From assembly GCA_028692655.1 (NCBI GenBank), contig JAQUWY010000013.1:1-42545 (forward strand): DNA of 42,545 nt, given 5' to 3'. This DNA comes from Candidatus Omnitrophota bacterium. Lineage in GTDB: Bacteria > Omnitrophota > Gorgyraeia > Duberdicusellales > 4484-171. A program made the position numbers and the translations under genes. The notes beneath the pieces are model-generated. The model made no database searches. It was not told where the DNA came from and saw only the letters and a program-made list of their open reading frames with translations. This document shows, in pieces, positions 28,547 to 37,437 of the stretch (positions are counted from its first letter, which is position 1; each line of letters opens with the position of its first letter).

Positions 28547-29194
28547 CTATGGTGACCCTATTTCCGGAAGTGCAATCACATAATACGAACGGTAACCGGC
28601 ATTATTAAGCATCGTACCGTTCCTGCAAGTATCACGGTGTAATTCAATCGTGTTTGTTTCATTCTGATTAAACCCTAAAACAGCAAGTGTAACGCGCTCT
28701 GCCGCCGGCACTCCTCCTGTACAAGCAACCGGATCAGTCGGCCAATCAATGACATGGTTGGGATCGTAGGCGTAAAAAAACTCATCACCACGGCTATTAT
28801 ACAAAGGGTCGCGAGGAATCGGCCCGTTTATATATCTACGAACAGCCCGGTCAAACGCCCCATCAACACGATTGGCAACACTGCACCTGCCGGAACTTGA
28901 CTGTTGTCCGCGAGCCCCAATACATTCTCCAACCCAATCAAAACTTGGATTACCTCCAGGGAAAAGCACAGCATTGTCACCCGGGCCGGGATAATGGCCG
29001 TTATCATCATAAAAACCTTCAACTGCTAAAGTTAAAACCTGCATATCAGAAACCCGCTTGGCATCGCGGGATTTCTTTAAAAAGTGTTCAACATTGGGCA
29101 CAGCAATACTTGCGATAACAGCAATTAAGGCAATCACCACGGAAACCTCAATCAGGGTAAAAGATTTTTTCATAAATTCAACTCCCTGTTTCAA
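28547..29194 (-). CDS. Prepilin-type protein; probable start ATG at 29173
   Basis: MKKSFTLIEVSVVIALIAVIASIAVPNVEHFLKKSRDAKRVSDMQVLTLAVEGFYDDNGHYPG; GGGAG upstream of ATG 29173. Confidence 0.92.
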   Translation of the reverse strand: MKQGVEFMKKSFTLIEVSVVIALIAVIASIAVPNVEHFLKKSRDAKRVSDMQVLTLAVEGFYDDNGHYPGPGDNAVLFPGGNPSFDWVGECIGARGQQSSSGRCSVANRVDGAFDRAVRRYINGPIPRDPLYNSRGDEFFYAYDPNHVIDWPTDPVACTGGVPAAERVTLAVLGFNQNETNTIELHRDTCRNGTMLNNAGYRSYYVIALPEIGSP

Positions 29195-29212
29195 CCCAAA
29201 CTATTTTAAAAA

Positions 29213-30907
29213 CTAAAGTTCTATATCCTGAGTTACCCTGAACACTTCCTCGGCAGTGGTAACTCCGGATAACAGCTTCTCTATTGCTGCCTCACGCAAA
29301 ACAACCAGGCCGTTATTACGGGCAGCAGCGCGTATCTGGTTAGCTGAGGCTTTTTCTAAAACTAATCTTTGAATCGCCTGGCTATTATCCAACAGTTCAT
29401 AAATACCGATTCTTCCCCGGTAACCGGTGTTATTACACAGCTTACACCCTTTACCCTTAAACAACTTTACAGAACCAGAGCCTTCTCTGTCAATGCCTAA
29501 AGCTTTGAGTAATCCTGCTTCAGGAACATATTCTTGCCGGCATTTATCACAAATTTTTCGCACCAGCCGCTGGGCAAGCACGCCCAATAGAGAACTTGAA
29601 ACCAAAAAAGGTTCAACCCCCATATCAACAAGGCGGGTAAACGCTGAAGGAGCATCATTGGTATGCAAAGTAGAAAGGACAAGGTGCCCGGTTAAAGCGG
29701 CTTGAACTGCTATCTCAGCAGTTTCTAAATCCCTGATTTCACCCACCATTATTATGTCGGGGTCCTGGCGCAAAAAACTTCTTAAAGCGCTGGCAAAAGT
29801 AAGGCCAATTTGCGGGTTAACATTTACCTGGCGCATACCATGGAACTGATATTCTACGGGATCTTCTACAGTCATAATATTTACATCTTCTTTATTTAGT
29901 TTCTGAAGGACAGAATAAAGAGTGGTTGTTTTACCGCTTCCTGTAGGCCCGGTAACAAGAATAATTCCATAGGGGGAAGTAAACATATTCTGAAACGTCT
30001 CTAAGCTGTTTCTGGGAAAACCCAGGGATTCTAAGCCTAAAGTCAAACCGGTTTTATCAAGCACTCTTAAAACGACATTTTCTCCGTAGACCGTGGGGCA
30101 AGTTGAAACCCTGAAATCTATATCTCTGCCTTCAACCCGCATGCGTATCCGCCCGTCCTGAGGCAGGCGTTTCTCGGATATATCAAGGCTGGCCAAAATC
30201 TTTATCCGGGAAGTAACAGCACCCTGTAACAGCTTGGGCAAGACATATTGTTTGCGCATAATCCCATCCAGCCGGTATCTTATATTTACGATAGTTTTTT
30301 CAGGTTCAATGTGTATATCGGAAACTTTATCGTGAACAGCTTGGGAAATAATCAAATTTACCAGCTTCAATATATTGAGTTCCTGCTTCTGATCCCCCTT
30401 AAGCAGTTTATCCTTATCCACAGTAGAAATGATCGCTTCTACCGTTCCGGAAACCTGATAATGCTGTTCTATGGCCCAGAAAATATCAGACTCGGTAGCA
30501 GCAAGAGTTTTTATCTGCAAGCCTGTCTGCCGACGTAATTGGTCTATGACCATCACGTCGTTAGGATTCGCCATAGCCACTGAAAGTACATTTTCGGAAC
30601 GAAATAACGGCATACTTTTAAATTTTTTTGCTTCATCTTCCGGAATAAGAGAAAGAATCTTAGGTTCAATAACATAATCAGCAAGGCTTACTGTTTCAAT
30701 CTCCATTTGGTTAGCCAAAGCAGTATTTATCTTTTCAGCACTGGCCCAGCCTCGCTCAATAAGTATTTCTCCCAGGCGCTGGCCGGTAATTTTCTGGTCA
30801 GCCAGGGCCTGGCGCAAAATGCCCTCAGTAATTATTTTCTGCTCGATGAGTATCTCACCAAGCATCTTTTTTCCTTGTGGAACTTGGGGCTTATTGTCTT
30901 CAGGCAT
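29213..30907 (-). CDS. Type II secretion / type IV pilus assembly ATPase (GspE/PilB family)
   Basis: GPTGSGKTTTLYSVL, VEDPVEYQ, DPDIIMVGEIRDLETAEIAVQAALTGHLVLSTLHTNDA, CDKC...CKLCNNTGYRGRIGIYELL. Confidence 0.98.
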   Translation of the reverse strand: MPEDNKPQVPQGKKMLGEILIEQKIITEGILRQALADQKITGQRLGEILIERGWASAEKINTALANQMEIETVSLADYVIEPKILSLIPEDEAKKFKSMPLFRSENVLSVAMANPNDVMVIDQLRRQTGLQIKTLAATESDIFWAIEQHYQVSGTVEAIISTVDKDKLLKGDQKQELNILKLVNLIISQAVHDKVSDIHIEPEKTIVNIRYRLDGIMRKQYVLPKLLQGAVTSRIKILASLDISEKRLPQDGRIRMRVEGRDIDFRVSTCPTVYGENVVLRVLDKTGLTLGLESLGFPRNSLETFQNMFTSPYGIILVTGPTGSGKTTTLYSVLQKLNKEDVNIMTVEDPVEYQFHGMRQVNVNPQIGLTFASALRSFLRQDPDIIMVGEIRDLETAEIAVQAALTGHLVLSTLHTNDAPSAFTRLVDMGVEPFLVSSSLLGVLAQRLVRKICDKCRQEYVPEAGLLKALGIDREGSGSVKLFKGKGCKLCNNTGYRGRIGIYELLDNSQAIQRLVLEKASANQIRAAARNNGLVVLREAAIEKLLSGVTTAEEVFRVTQDIEL

Positions 30908-30943
30908 CTATCTCTTCTCCTTTGAAAAAAACATTTCTATTTT

Positions 30944-33235
30944 TTATTCGTATGAATCAAGAATTTTGCGTATTTCTTTTTTTCGTTCTTTCTGATAACG
31001 CTCTTGAGCAGCTTCTTTAGAGTGTTTCATTATTGTCGAAATTTTACTAATATACTTTTCTGTGCTCAGGTAACCCGGTCTTAAACCTTGTATCTGTTGA
31101 AATTTATTAAGCGCCTGAGGGTAATTTTTCTCCTTATAAAGCGATATTGCCAATCTGTACATAGAGGTTAACTGTTCTCTTGACGCCTGCCTTTGCTCTT
31201 TCTCTTGGCGGTTAAGATAGGCTTCTTTTTGTTTTTCCATAATCTTCGGAATAACCTCTAAATAATGGCTTGTGCTCAAATACCCCGGTTTCATGCTTTG
31301 TACTTCCTGGAACTTAACCAAAGCCTGCGGGTAATTCTTTTCCTTATAAAGTGATATTGCCAACTTGTATACCGAAGCAAGCCGTTCTTTAAAAGCTTGT
31401 TTTTGTTCTTTTTCCTGTTTAGCTAAAGAGGCCGATTTTTGTTTTTCTATCAACTCCGGAATTATTTTTAAGTAGTGAGATGTGCTTAGATAATCCGGCT
31501 CCAGGCTTTGCACTTCCTGGAACTTAACCAAAGCCTGTGGGTAATTCTTTTCCCTATAAAGTGATATTGCCAGCTTATATACCGAAGCAAGCCGTTCTCT
31601 GAAGGCGTCTTCTTTGGCTTTATCTTGCCTGAGAAGCTTGGCTTTTTCCTGGCTTTGAGCAAGTTGCTTTTCCCTTTCAATCATCTGGGGTATTAGTTTA
31701 AGATAGTGCGCAGTGCCTAAATAGCCGGAAGAGAGCGCCTGGACTTCCTGGAATTTTTTATAGGCTTCTGAATACTTTTTTTCCTGATAAAGTGTGAGAG
31801 CAGCGTCATAGAGCTGTCTGACTTCTTTTTTTTCGATTAATTTTACAGTCTCAGATTCTTGAACTTTCTCAGCATTCATTTGAGCCGGAATCCTGAATTC
31901 AAGGAACTCCCTTGCTTCTTTGTGGTTTGGATCAAGCGCTAATATTTCAGCAAACAGCCTGCGCGCTGTTTCCATATCGCCTCCGGAATAACAGTATAAA
32001 GCCTCGCCATACAAAGCGTTTACCTTGTCACTTAAAGTTTGCTGCTTGAGTTCTTTCTGCGCGGCTTCTTCTTTTTTCGTTTCTTCGGCTTTTTTTTCTT
32101 GCTCTACCTGTTCTGCAGTTGGTATATCACGTAAGGGCTTTAATTTTAAATCTGTTTCTTTTCCGGAAACCTCAGCCGTAACTCTTTTATCCTGAGAGGT
32201 AACATAGTCAATTTCCTGAGATGTGATTACAGTGGGTGAAACGAATATGACAAGCTCGGTTTTTAAATACTGCGTCTTCTTACTTTTAAAGAGATACCCT
32301 AGGTAAGGTATATCTCCCAATAAAGGAATCTTAGTTTCACCTTCAATGGCTTTATTTTTAATTAGGCCCCCGATAATCAAAGTCTGCTTGTTACCTACAA
32401 CCACCTTTGTTCTGGCCTGGCGCGTTTCGATAATCGGAATAGTATAAGCAATATCTTCGGCGCCCGGAGTCCTGACAGTAAGGGTATAATCACTGGTCTT
32501 TTCGCTCACCTCCGGCTGTATGTCCATGCTGATTTTACCGTTTTCACTTATTGTCGGGGTCACCTTAAGAATAATGCCGGCATCCTCAAAATTAACAGTC
32601 CAGCCGACATCGGTCCCGCCTTCAGTGGTTGAAACCTCAGGCTCAGCCCAGGGATACCTTTCTATTACCCTGATTTCCGCTTCGCAGTTATTGACAGTGG
32701 TAATACTGGGCGCTGAAAGTATATCGGTATCATACTGGTTAGCCAAGGCCTGCATAACCACGTTTATATTGTCATTGGCAATAGTAAGAGTAAAGGGTGT
32801 CTCGGAAGCTGTAGTTGTATTAGGAGGATAATACGTTGACTTGTAAGGTATCGCTTCGGTAATACCGTCTGTAGGTGCTACAGAATACATATTAAAATCG
32901 CCAATTTTTAAACCGCCTTTATTGGCAAAAAGAGTCCAGTTAACGCCTAAACTGCTTTCTCCCTCAAGCTTGACTTCAACAACCCTTGCTTCTATATGGA
33001 CTTGTTGAGGGGAAACATCAACCATGGCCAAATACTCTTCCACCTTTTGTATATTTTCGGGATAATCAATGATCATGAGGGAATTTGGCTCATCTCCAAA
33101 CAAAACCTCACCATCTCCGGAGAGCAGTTTTTTTACATTAGAGATACTCTCTCCGTAAACCGGAAAAGCAAGCATAAGGCATATTATTGTAGAAATTATT
33201 TTCCTCACAGGCCCTCCTTTATATTTTTTACACAA
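30944..33235 (-). CDS. Secretin-domain protein (GspD/PilQ family) with C-terminal TPR/coiled-coil repeats; probable GTG start at 33208
   Basis: VHIEARVVEV, LLGDIPYLGYLFKSKKTQYLKTELVIFVSPTVI secretin motifs; four ~70-aa TPR units after the secretin domain. AAAGGAGG precedes GTG 33208 (VRKIISTIICLMLAFPVYG signal peptide). Confidence 0.93.
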   Translation of the reverse strand: MCKKYKGGPVRKIISTIICLMLAFPVYGESISNVKKLLSGDGEVLFGDEPNSLMIIDYPENIQKVEEYLAMVDVSPQQVHIEARVVEVKLEGESSLGVNWTLFANKGGLKIGDFNMYSVAPTDGITEAIPYKSTYYPPNTTTASETPFTLTIANDNINVVMQALANQYDTDILSAPSITTVNNCEAEIRVIERYPWAEPEVSTTEGGTDVGWTVNFEDAGIILKVTPTISENGKISMDIQPEVSEKTSDYTLTVRTPGAEDIAYTIPIIETRQARTKVVVGNKQTLIIGGLIKNKAIEGETKIPLLGDIPYLGYLFKSKKTQYLKTELVIFVSPTVITSQEIDYVTSQDKRVTAEVSGKETDLKLKPLRDIPTAEQVEQEKKAEETKKEEAAQKELKQQTLSDKVNALYGEALYCYSGGDMETARRLFAEILALDPNHKEAREFLEFRIPAQMNAEKVQESETVKLIEKKEVRQLYDAALTLYQEKKYSEAYKKFQEVQALSSGYLGTAHYLKLIPQMIEREKQLAQSQEKAKLLRQDKAKEDAFRERLASVYKLAISLYREKNYPQALVKFQEVQSLEPDYLSTSHYLKIIPELIEKQKSASLAKQEKEQKQAFKERLASVYKLAISLYKEKNYPQALVKFQEVQSMKPGYLSTSHYLEVIPKIMEKQKEAYLNRQEKEQRQASREQLTSMYRLAISLYKEKNYPQALNKFQQIQGLRPGYLSTEKYISKISTIMKHSKEAAQERYQKERKKEIRKILDSYE

Positions 33236-33255
33236 TCAAACGGCTCTTATTGCGT

Positions 33256-34077
33256 TTAATTACCGCTAGTTGGAGCGTCACCGATAGTGTCAGTATCGCC
33301 TAAGGTAAATTCAGGCTCCTCTTCTTTCTGATCTTCGACTATTATTTCCTTAGAACTTATATATTTAAGCTTAAACACCCTGCTTGTCATTCTTCCGTCA
33401 ACCGCCTGAATAAAATTTTCTACCTTATTGACATTATCAGGATAATCAATAACCATTATAATATTTCTTTGCCTGCCCAGAAGGATTTTTCCAATAGGAG
33501 AAAGAAGGTCATAAATGTTCGCCGTTGCTGTTGAAGAACCATCTCCGGAATCTTGAGAAGAAACCGGATTCTCGCCCGAGGTATAAGACGATGCAGCCAC
33601 GCCTTTTAAAAAACTTTCCGCGTTTATGTGCTTAAAGGCAATGGTTTTAGTAATAAGATTAGGCTTTACAACAACAACCCCTTTGTTTTTCTCTAAACTT
33701 AAACCGTACATATTAGCTATATTTTCAAGCGCGTCATCAAGAGAAAGGTTAGTGAAACTGGCAGTAATCTCGCCTTCAACGCGCTCGTCAACCAATATAT
33801 TGAAATCATAGTCGTGGGCTATTAAACGGAAAAAATCCGCAAGCTCAGCATTCCTTAGCTCAATAGAATATTGTGGTTGGTCACCTTCAAGGCGTTTAAC
33901 TTCAATTAAAGGCAGCTTTTCAGCAGTACCATCTGCAGTAATTTTACTATCTGCAGAAGTGCTTTTTTTAGTGCTTGAAGCGGGACTGCCGCTGATTCCG
34001 GAACTGTTTTGAGAAAAAACCGGAATTGTTAAAATGGCCGCTAAACCAAACAAAAAAATTACTCGTAAAATATTCAT
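33256..34077 (-). CDS. Secretin N-terminal (N0/N1-like) domain protein, separate from the secretin
   Basis: Signal peptide; IELRNAELADFFRLIAHDYDFNILVDERVEGEITASFTNLSLDDALENIANMYGL is N0/STN-like; ends without a secretin domain. Confidence 0.78.
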   Translation of the reverse strand: MNILRVIFLFGLAAILTIPVFSQNSSGISGSPASSTKKSTSADSKITADGTAEKLPLIEVKRLEGDQPQYSIELRNAELADFFRLIAHDYDFNILVDERVEGEITASFTNLSLDDALENIANMYGLSLEKNKGVVVVKPNLITKTIAFKHINAESFLKGVAASSYTSGENPVSSQDSGDGSSTATANIYDLLSPIGKILLGRQRNIIMVIDYPDNVNKVENFIQAVDGRMTSRVFKLKYISSKEIIVEDQKEEEPEFTLGDTDTIGDAPTSGN

Positions 34078-36047
34078 ACGCCACCTCTCCCTATGTTAAA
34101 ACTTATTTCTCCCATAATTTCCGTTATTTCCCCTTCGTCAATACCTTGAGCCCAAACAGCCAAGGAATAATTAGAAAAAATCTTATAAGAAAACTTACTT
34201 GTATCTTTCCCGTAAAGCAGGACGCCTTTTCCGCTTTCCGATTTTATCTCACTATACTTTTCTTTATCCAGAAACGCTTTAAATGTGTCCGCAAATTCTT
34301 TAGCATCTTTGGGGCTGTCCCATTTTACGGCAAACACGACTATTTTACTCTTAGCCGATTCATTTTCACAAACAATAGCCGAATCATTCTCCCAGCCAAT
34401 ACTTCCTGCATGAGCATACTTACTGTCAAGGGCTTTACTTAAAAATAGGAAATTAACATACTCTCCCAGGCGTGTAGAGTAGCTTTTTTTCCATCCTTTA
34501 GGTAAAGATACCTGTAAAGTTTCTTTGCTTTTATCTGAAACCAAATCGCCCAAGTCGGCAGTAAGCCTCATAACATATTCTTGAGGATGCATAACTTCCT
34601 CAGAAGTCCTGGGATATTTCTTATACAAAGCGTCCAGCTTCTTCCAATCCCAATCATAACTCTGGAGGCAGAGTTGTATTAACCTGGCGCCATAACCATA
34701 AGCATTATAAAACAATTTATCCCTAATATAAGCATTTCCAATAACCCCTTTCTCCACCAAAGAAGTTATATCCTGCCAATCTCTCAGAGTTTCATCATCT
34801 TTACGCAGTAAATACTCCAGCTGAACATCAGAAGCCTCACCTTCAATCATACACCGTAAAGCCATGGAAGCGTCAAAATCGCCTTTCATTTTCTGCTTGA
34901 GATTTGAAAGATTAAGTTTTTTATCCTGGAAAGCATGGACAGCCTCATGAGCACAGACAATTTCGGCAAAAGAAGGCTGGATATCATCTCTTATGAAAAT
35001 AGCTTTTTCATCAGGAACATACATACCTAAAACTAAAGCCGCGTCTGTACTGTTAAAGATAATATCACGGTAATCAGCTTCTTCAGGAATAAGCCCCAGG
35101 CATTTCATAATCAGGCCTTCATTCTCTATATCCTCCTCACTATAATAGCGGGAAATTTCCTGAAGCATTAGCTCTCGCATACGGTTTGATTTAACAAATT
35201 CAACTTTAACGTCTTTTATATCCGAAGCCTTCCAGCCCCGGATATCGGCAACCTCGCTTATCACAGTGCTGATTTTATCCTTTAAAGCTGCTTTTTCCTC
35301 CTGTGCTTCTTTAATGATTTCTTCCGGAGCTTCAAGAGAAGCCAAAGAATCATAACCCGTATACCCAATTTCCTGAACCCAAACTTTACCGCCGACGTTG
35401 CCTTCTATTCTCTGTTTTACAGGCAAAAAATCTTCCTTGCTAATCCAGACAGTTGCTCCAAGCGCGCCTGCTAACCCCCAGGACTTAAACATACCTTTTT
35501 CGTATCTATAGCTAATCCGGTAGCAATCATGCCCATTTTTATTTTCTTCTCCTTCAAGCAATAACCCCTTAAGATCGACAGACTGAGCATTAATAAAAAG
35601 GAGGCTTTTCATAAAATCATATTTAAATTTTTCCCGGGTGCGCTTTTCTTCTATATCCAGAGCTTTGTTCTCCCAAACTTTATCTTCAGAATCCCAGCTG
35701 AAAGGCACCCCGTCTATACGATAAGACTGCACCCAAAAAGAAGAAGAAAAGTTTTCCTCAGCAGCCAAACCATAAAAAGAAAAACTTCCTCTGCCGACAA
35801 TCTTCTGGTCACTGTAATCCTGAAATATATTTTCAAACACCGCCTTGGCATGAAACCCTTCACCCTGCTGCCATTGTTCAGTTTTTACTGTCACTGCTTT
35901 TGTACCGTATAAAGCGGCTTGAGACTTTTGCAGAATCCTATAGGGAGAAATCTTTCCTTTATAGTATATGCTCTCGGCTGACAAATCCAAAGTGACACAA
36001 GCAAATGTCAGCAATAAAAATAACTTTGTGATATCTCTGGCTCTCAT
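34074..36047 (-). CDS. Large secreted protein with HExxH motif (putative metallopeptidase) and a LolA-like N-terminal region
   Basis: Signal peptide; IVCAHEAVHAFQDKKLNL (HEAVH) zinc-peptidase-like motif; family not recognised. Confidence 0.55.
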   Translation of the reverse strand: MRARDITKLFLLLTFACVTLDLSAESIYYKGKISPYRILQKSQAALYGTKAVTVKTEQWQQGEGFHAKAVFENIFQDYSDQKIVGRGSFSFYGLAAEENFSSSFWVQSYRIDGVPFSWDSEDKVWENKALDIEEKRTREKFKYDFMKSLLFINAQSVDLKGLLLEGEENKNGHDCYRISYRYEKGMFKSWGLAGALGATVWISKEDFLPVKQRIEGNVGGKVWVQEIGYTGYDSLASLEAPEEIIKEAQEEKAALKDKISTVISEVADIRGWKASDIKDVKVEFVKSNRMRELMLQEISRYYSEEDIENEGLIMKCLGLIPEEADYRDIIFNSTDAALVLGMYVPDEKAIFIRDDIQPSFAEIVCAHEAVHAFQDKKLNLSNLKQKMKGDFDASMALRCMIEGEASDVQLEYLLRKDDETLRDWQDITSLVEKGVIGNAYIRDKLFYNAYGYGARLIQLCLQSYDWDWKKLDALYKKYPRTSEEVMHPQEYVMRLTADLGDLVSDKSKETLQVSLPKGWKKSYSTRLGEYVNFLFLSKALDSKYAHAGSIGWENDSAIVCENESAKSKIVVFAVKWDSPKDAKEFADTFKAFLDKEKYSEIKSESGKGVLLYGKDTSKFSYKIFSNYSLAVWAQGIDEGEITEIMGEISFNIGRGGV

Positions 36048-36050
36048 CTG

Positions 36051-36494
36051 TTAAAAATCACCCTCATTGGTATCAAAAAAACCTTTACCGCAACTTTCGC
36101 CGCTGCAAGGAACTGACTCTCGTGAAGAAGCTATTTTATCCAAAGAAACTACATATTCGTTTCCTAAAGTGTCCTGTAGTATTACTTCTTCGGTATCTAT
36201 CTGAATAACTTCCTTATTATCAATAACATCGCCTTTTCTGACGACCTTCCCATTTATAACAACAGCTGCCTGGCCTTGAGAATGCAAAATAGCAGTAACC
36301 TTAAGATAATCAATTTTGCCTCTGGCTTTCTCTTTTTTGAACCCTTGTTCTTCTCCCCAGCTAAGAAAGGGGCTGTCATAGCCTTTACCGGCAACACCGG
36401 TATCTCCCGTTTCAGAAAAACAAGTTAAAGAGTAGAAACCGGCAACTTCCAGAATAATAAAAAAAAATAAAAGTATTAAACACGTTTTTTTCAT
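36051..36494 (-). CDS. GspC/PilP-like pilus assembly protein
   Basis: N-terminal hydrophobic anchor; VTAILHSQGQAAVVINGKVVRKGDVIDNKEVIQIDTEEVILQDTLGNEYVVSL resembles PilP/GspC HR domains. Confidence 0.6.
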   Translation of the reverse strand: MKKTCLILLFFFIILEVAGFYSLTCFSETGDTGVAGKGYDSPFLSWGEEQGFKKEKARGKIDYLKVTAILHSQGQAAVVINGKVVRKGDVIDNKEVIQIDTEEVILQDTLGNEYVVSLDKIASSRESVPCSGESCGKGFFDTNEGDF

Positions 36495-36495
36495 A

Positions 36496-36681
36496 CTAAC
36501 CTATACCAAGTATTTTCTTTAAGGCTTTCATATCCTTAACAGTATACTGCCGCCAATGGTTTATGGGATTGCGTTTAGGCTTGGGGAAGATATTCCGCGA
36601 CTCATATCGAATAATGGTCTGCTTCGATATCCCTAATTCTTTGGCAATCTCATCAACCGTAAAATAATTGTTTTTTGCCAT
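36496..36681 (-). CDS. MerR-like / excisionase-type HTH DNA-binding protein
   Basis: FTVDEIAKELGISKQTIIRYESRNIFPKPKRNPINHWRQYTVKDMKALKKI. Confidence 0.85.
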   Translation of the reverse strand: MAKNNYFTVDEIAKELGISKQTIIRYESRNIFPKPKRNPINHWRQYTVKDMKALKKILGIG

Positions 36682-36710
36682 AAACTACCTCTTTTAGCTT
36701 CTTATCGTCC

Positions 36711-36770
36711 TTTTATGTATTTGATACCTTTTGATATACTTTAATACACTTAGATATAAGTTAGTGTACA
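36711..36770. promoter_or_regulatory. Array of five to six degenerate 10-bp direct repeats upstream of the MerR-like gene
   Basis: Minus strand: TGTACACTAA|CTTATATCTA|AGTGTATTAA|AGTATATCAA|AAGGTATCAA|ATACATAAAA. Confidence 0.55.
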
Positions 36771-36911
36771 TCAGAGGCATTACCCTTGTCAATAATTATT
36801 TTTGGTTTTTTTTAAGAATTTTCAAGATATGGGGTATAGAAAAAGCAGGCCCAATATGTGGTAGAAAAGAATACCTGAAGGTAAAAAGCTGTTCTGTGAA
36901 TAAGCAGAGTT

Positions 36912-37325
36912 TCAGCCGCAAACTTTAATTAGGACTCTTTTAGGGCGGCAGCCGTCAAATTCTCCATAGAAAATCTGCTCCCACGGCCCAAGATCAAGGC
37001 TCCCAGCAGTAATAGCAACGAGCACCTCCCTTCCCATGATTGTGCGCATAAGATGAGCTTGTGCGTTATCTTCACCGGATAGGTTATGATGATAAGTCTC
37101 CAGCGGCCCCGGCACAAGCTTGGCTAACCAGGCTTTAAAATCATTTTTCAGGCCAGGCTCTTCATCATTAACAAATACAGATGCTGTTATATGCATAGCG
37201 TTTATGAGGCATATGCCGTCTTTTATCCCGCTTTTTTTCACAACACTGGAAATACGCTCAGTGATATTTATAAACTCTACTTTCTTCTTAGTAGAAAAAG
37301 TTAAATATTCAGTATATGTTTTCAT
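36912..37325 (-). CDS. YjbQ family protein (UPF0047)
   Basis: [67 protein letters not shown]. Confidence 0.95.
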   Translation of the reverse strand: MKTYTEYLTFSTKKKVEFINITERISSVVKKSGIKDGICLINAMHITASVFVNDEEPGLKNDFKAWLAKLVPGPLETYHHNLSGEDNAQAHLMRTIMGREVLVAITAGSLDLGPWEQIFYGEFDGCRPKRVLIKVCG

Positions 37326-37347
37326 AGATTTTTTGACTATCGTCTTA

Positions 37348-37437
37348 CGTTTATCGGTTATGATTCCCGTTTCGTTATTCGGTTAAGCTTATCGTAACCG
37401 TAACTCCTCAACGATACGGGCTTTGTTACCGTAACCT
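37348..37437. repeat. Intergenic repeat related to both ends of the 24342-24864 element
   Basis: CGTTTATCGGTTATGATTCCCGT resembles CGTTTATCGGCTACGATGCCCTT; ATACGGGCTTTGTTACC resembles ATACGGGCTTCATTACC. Confidence 0.5.
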
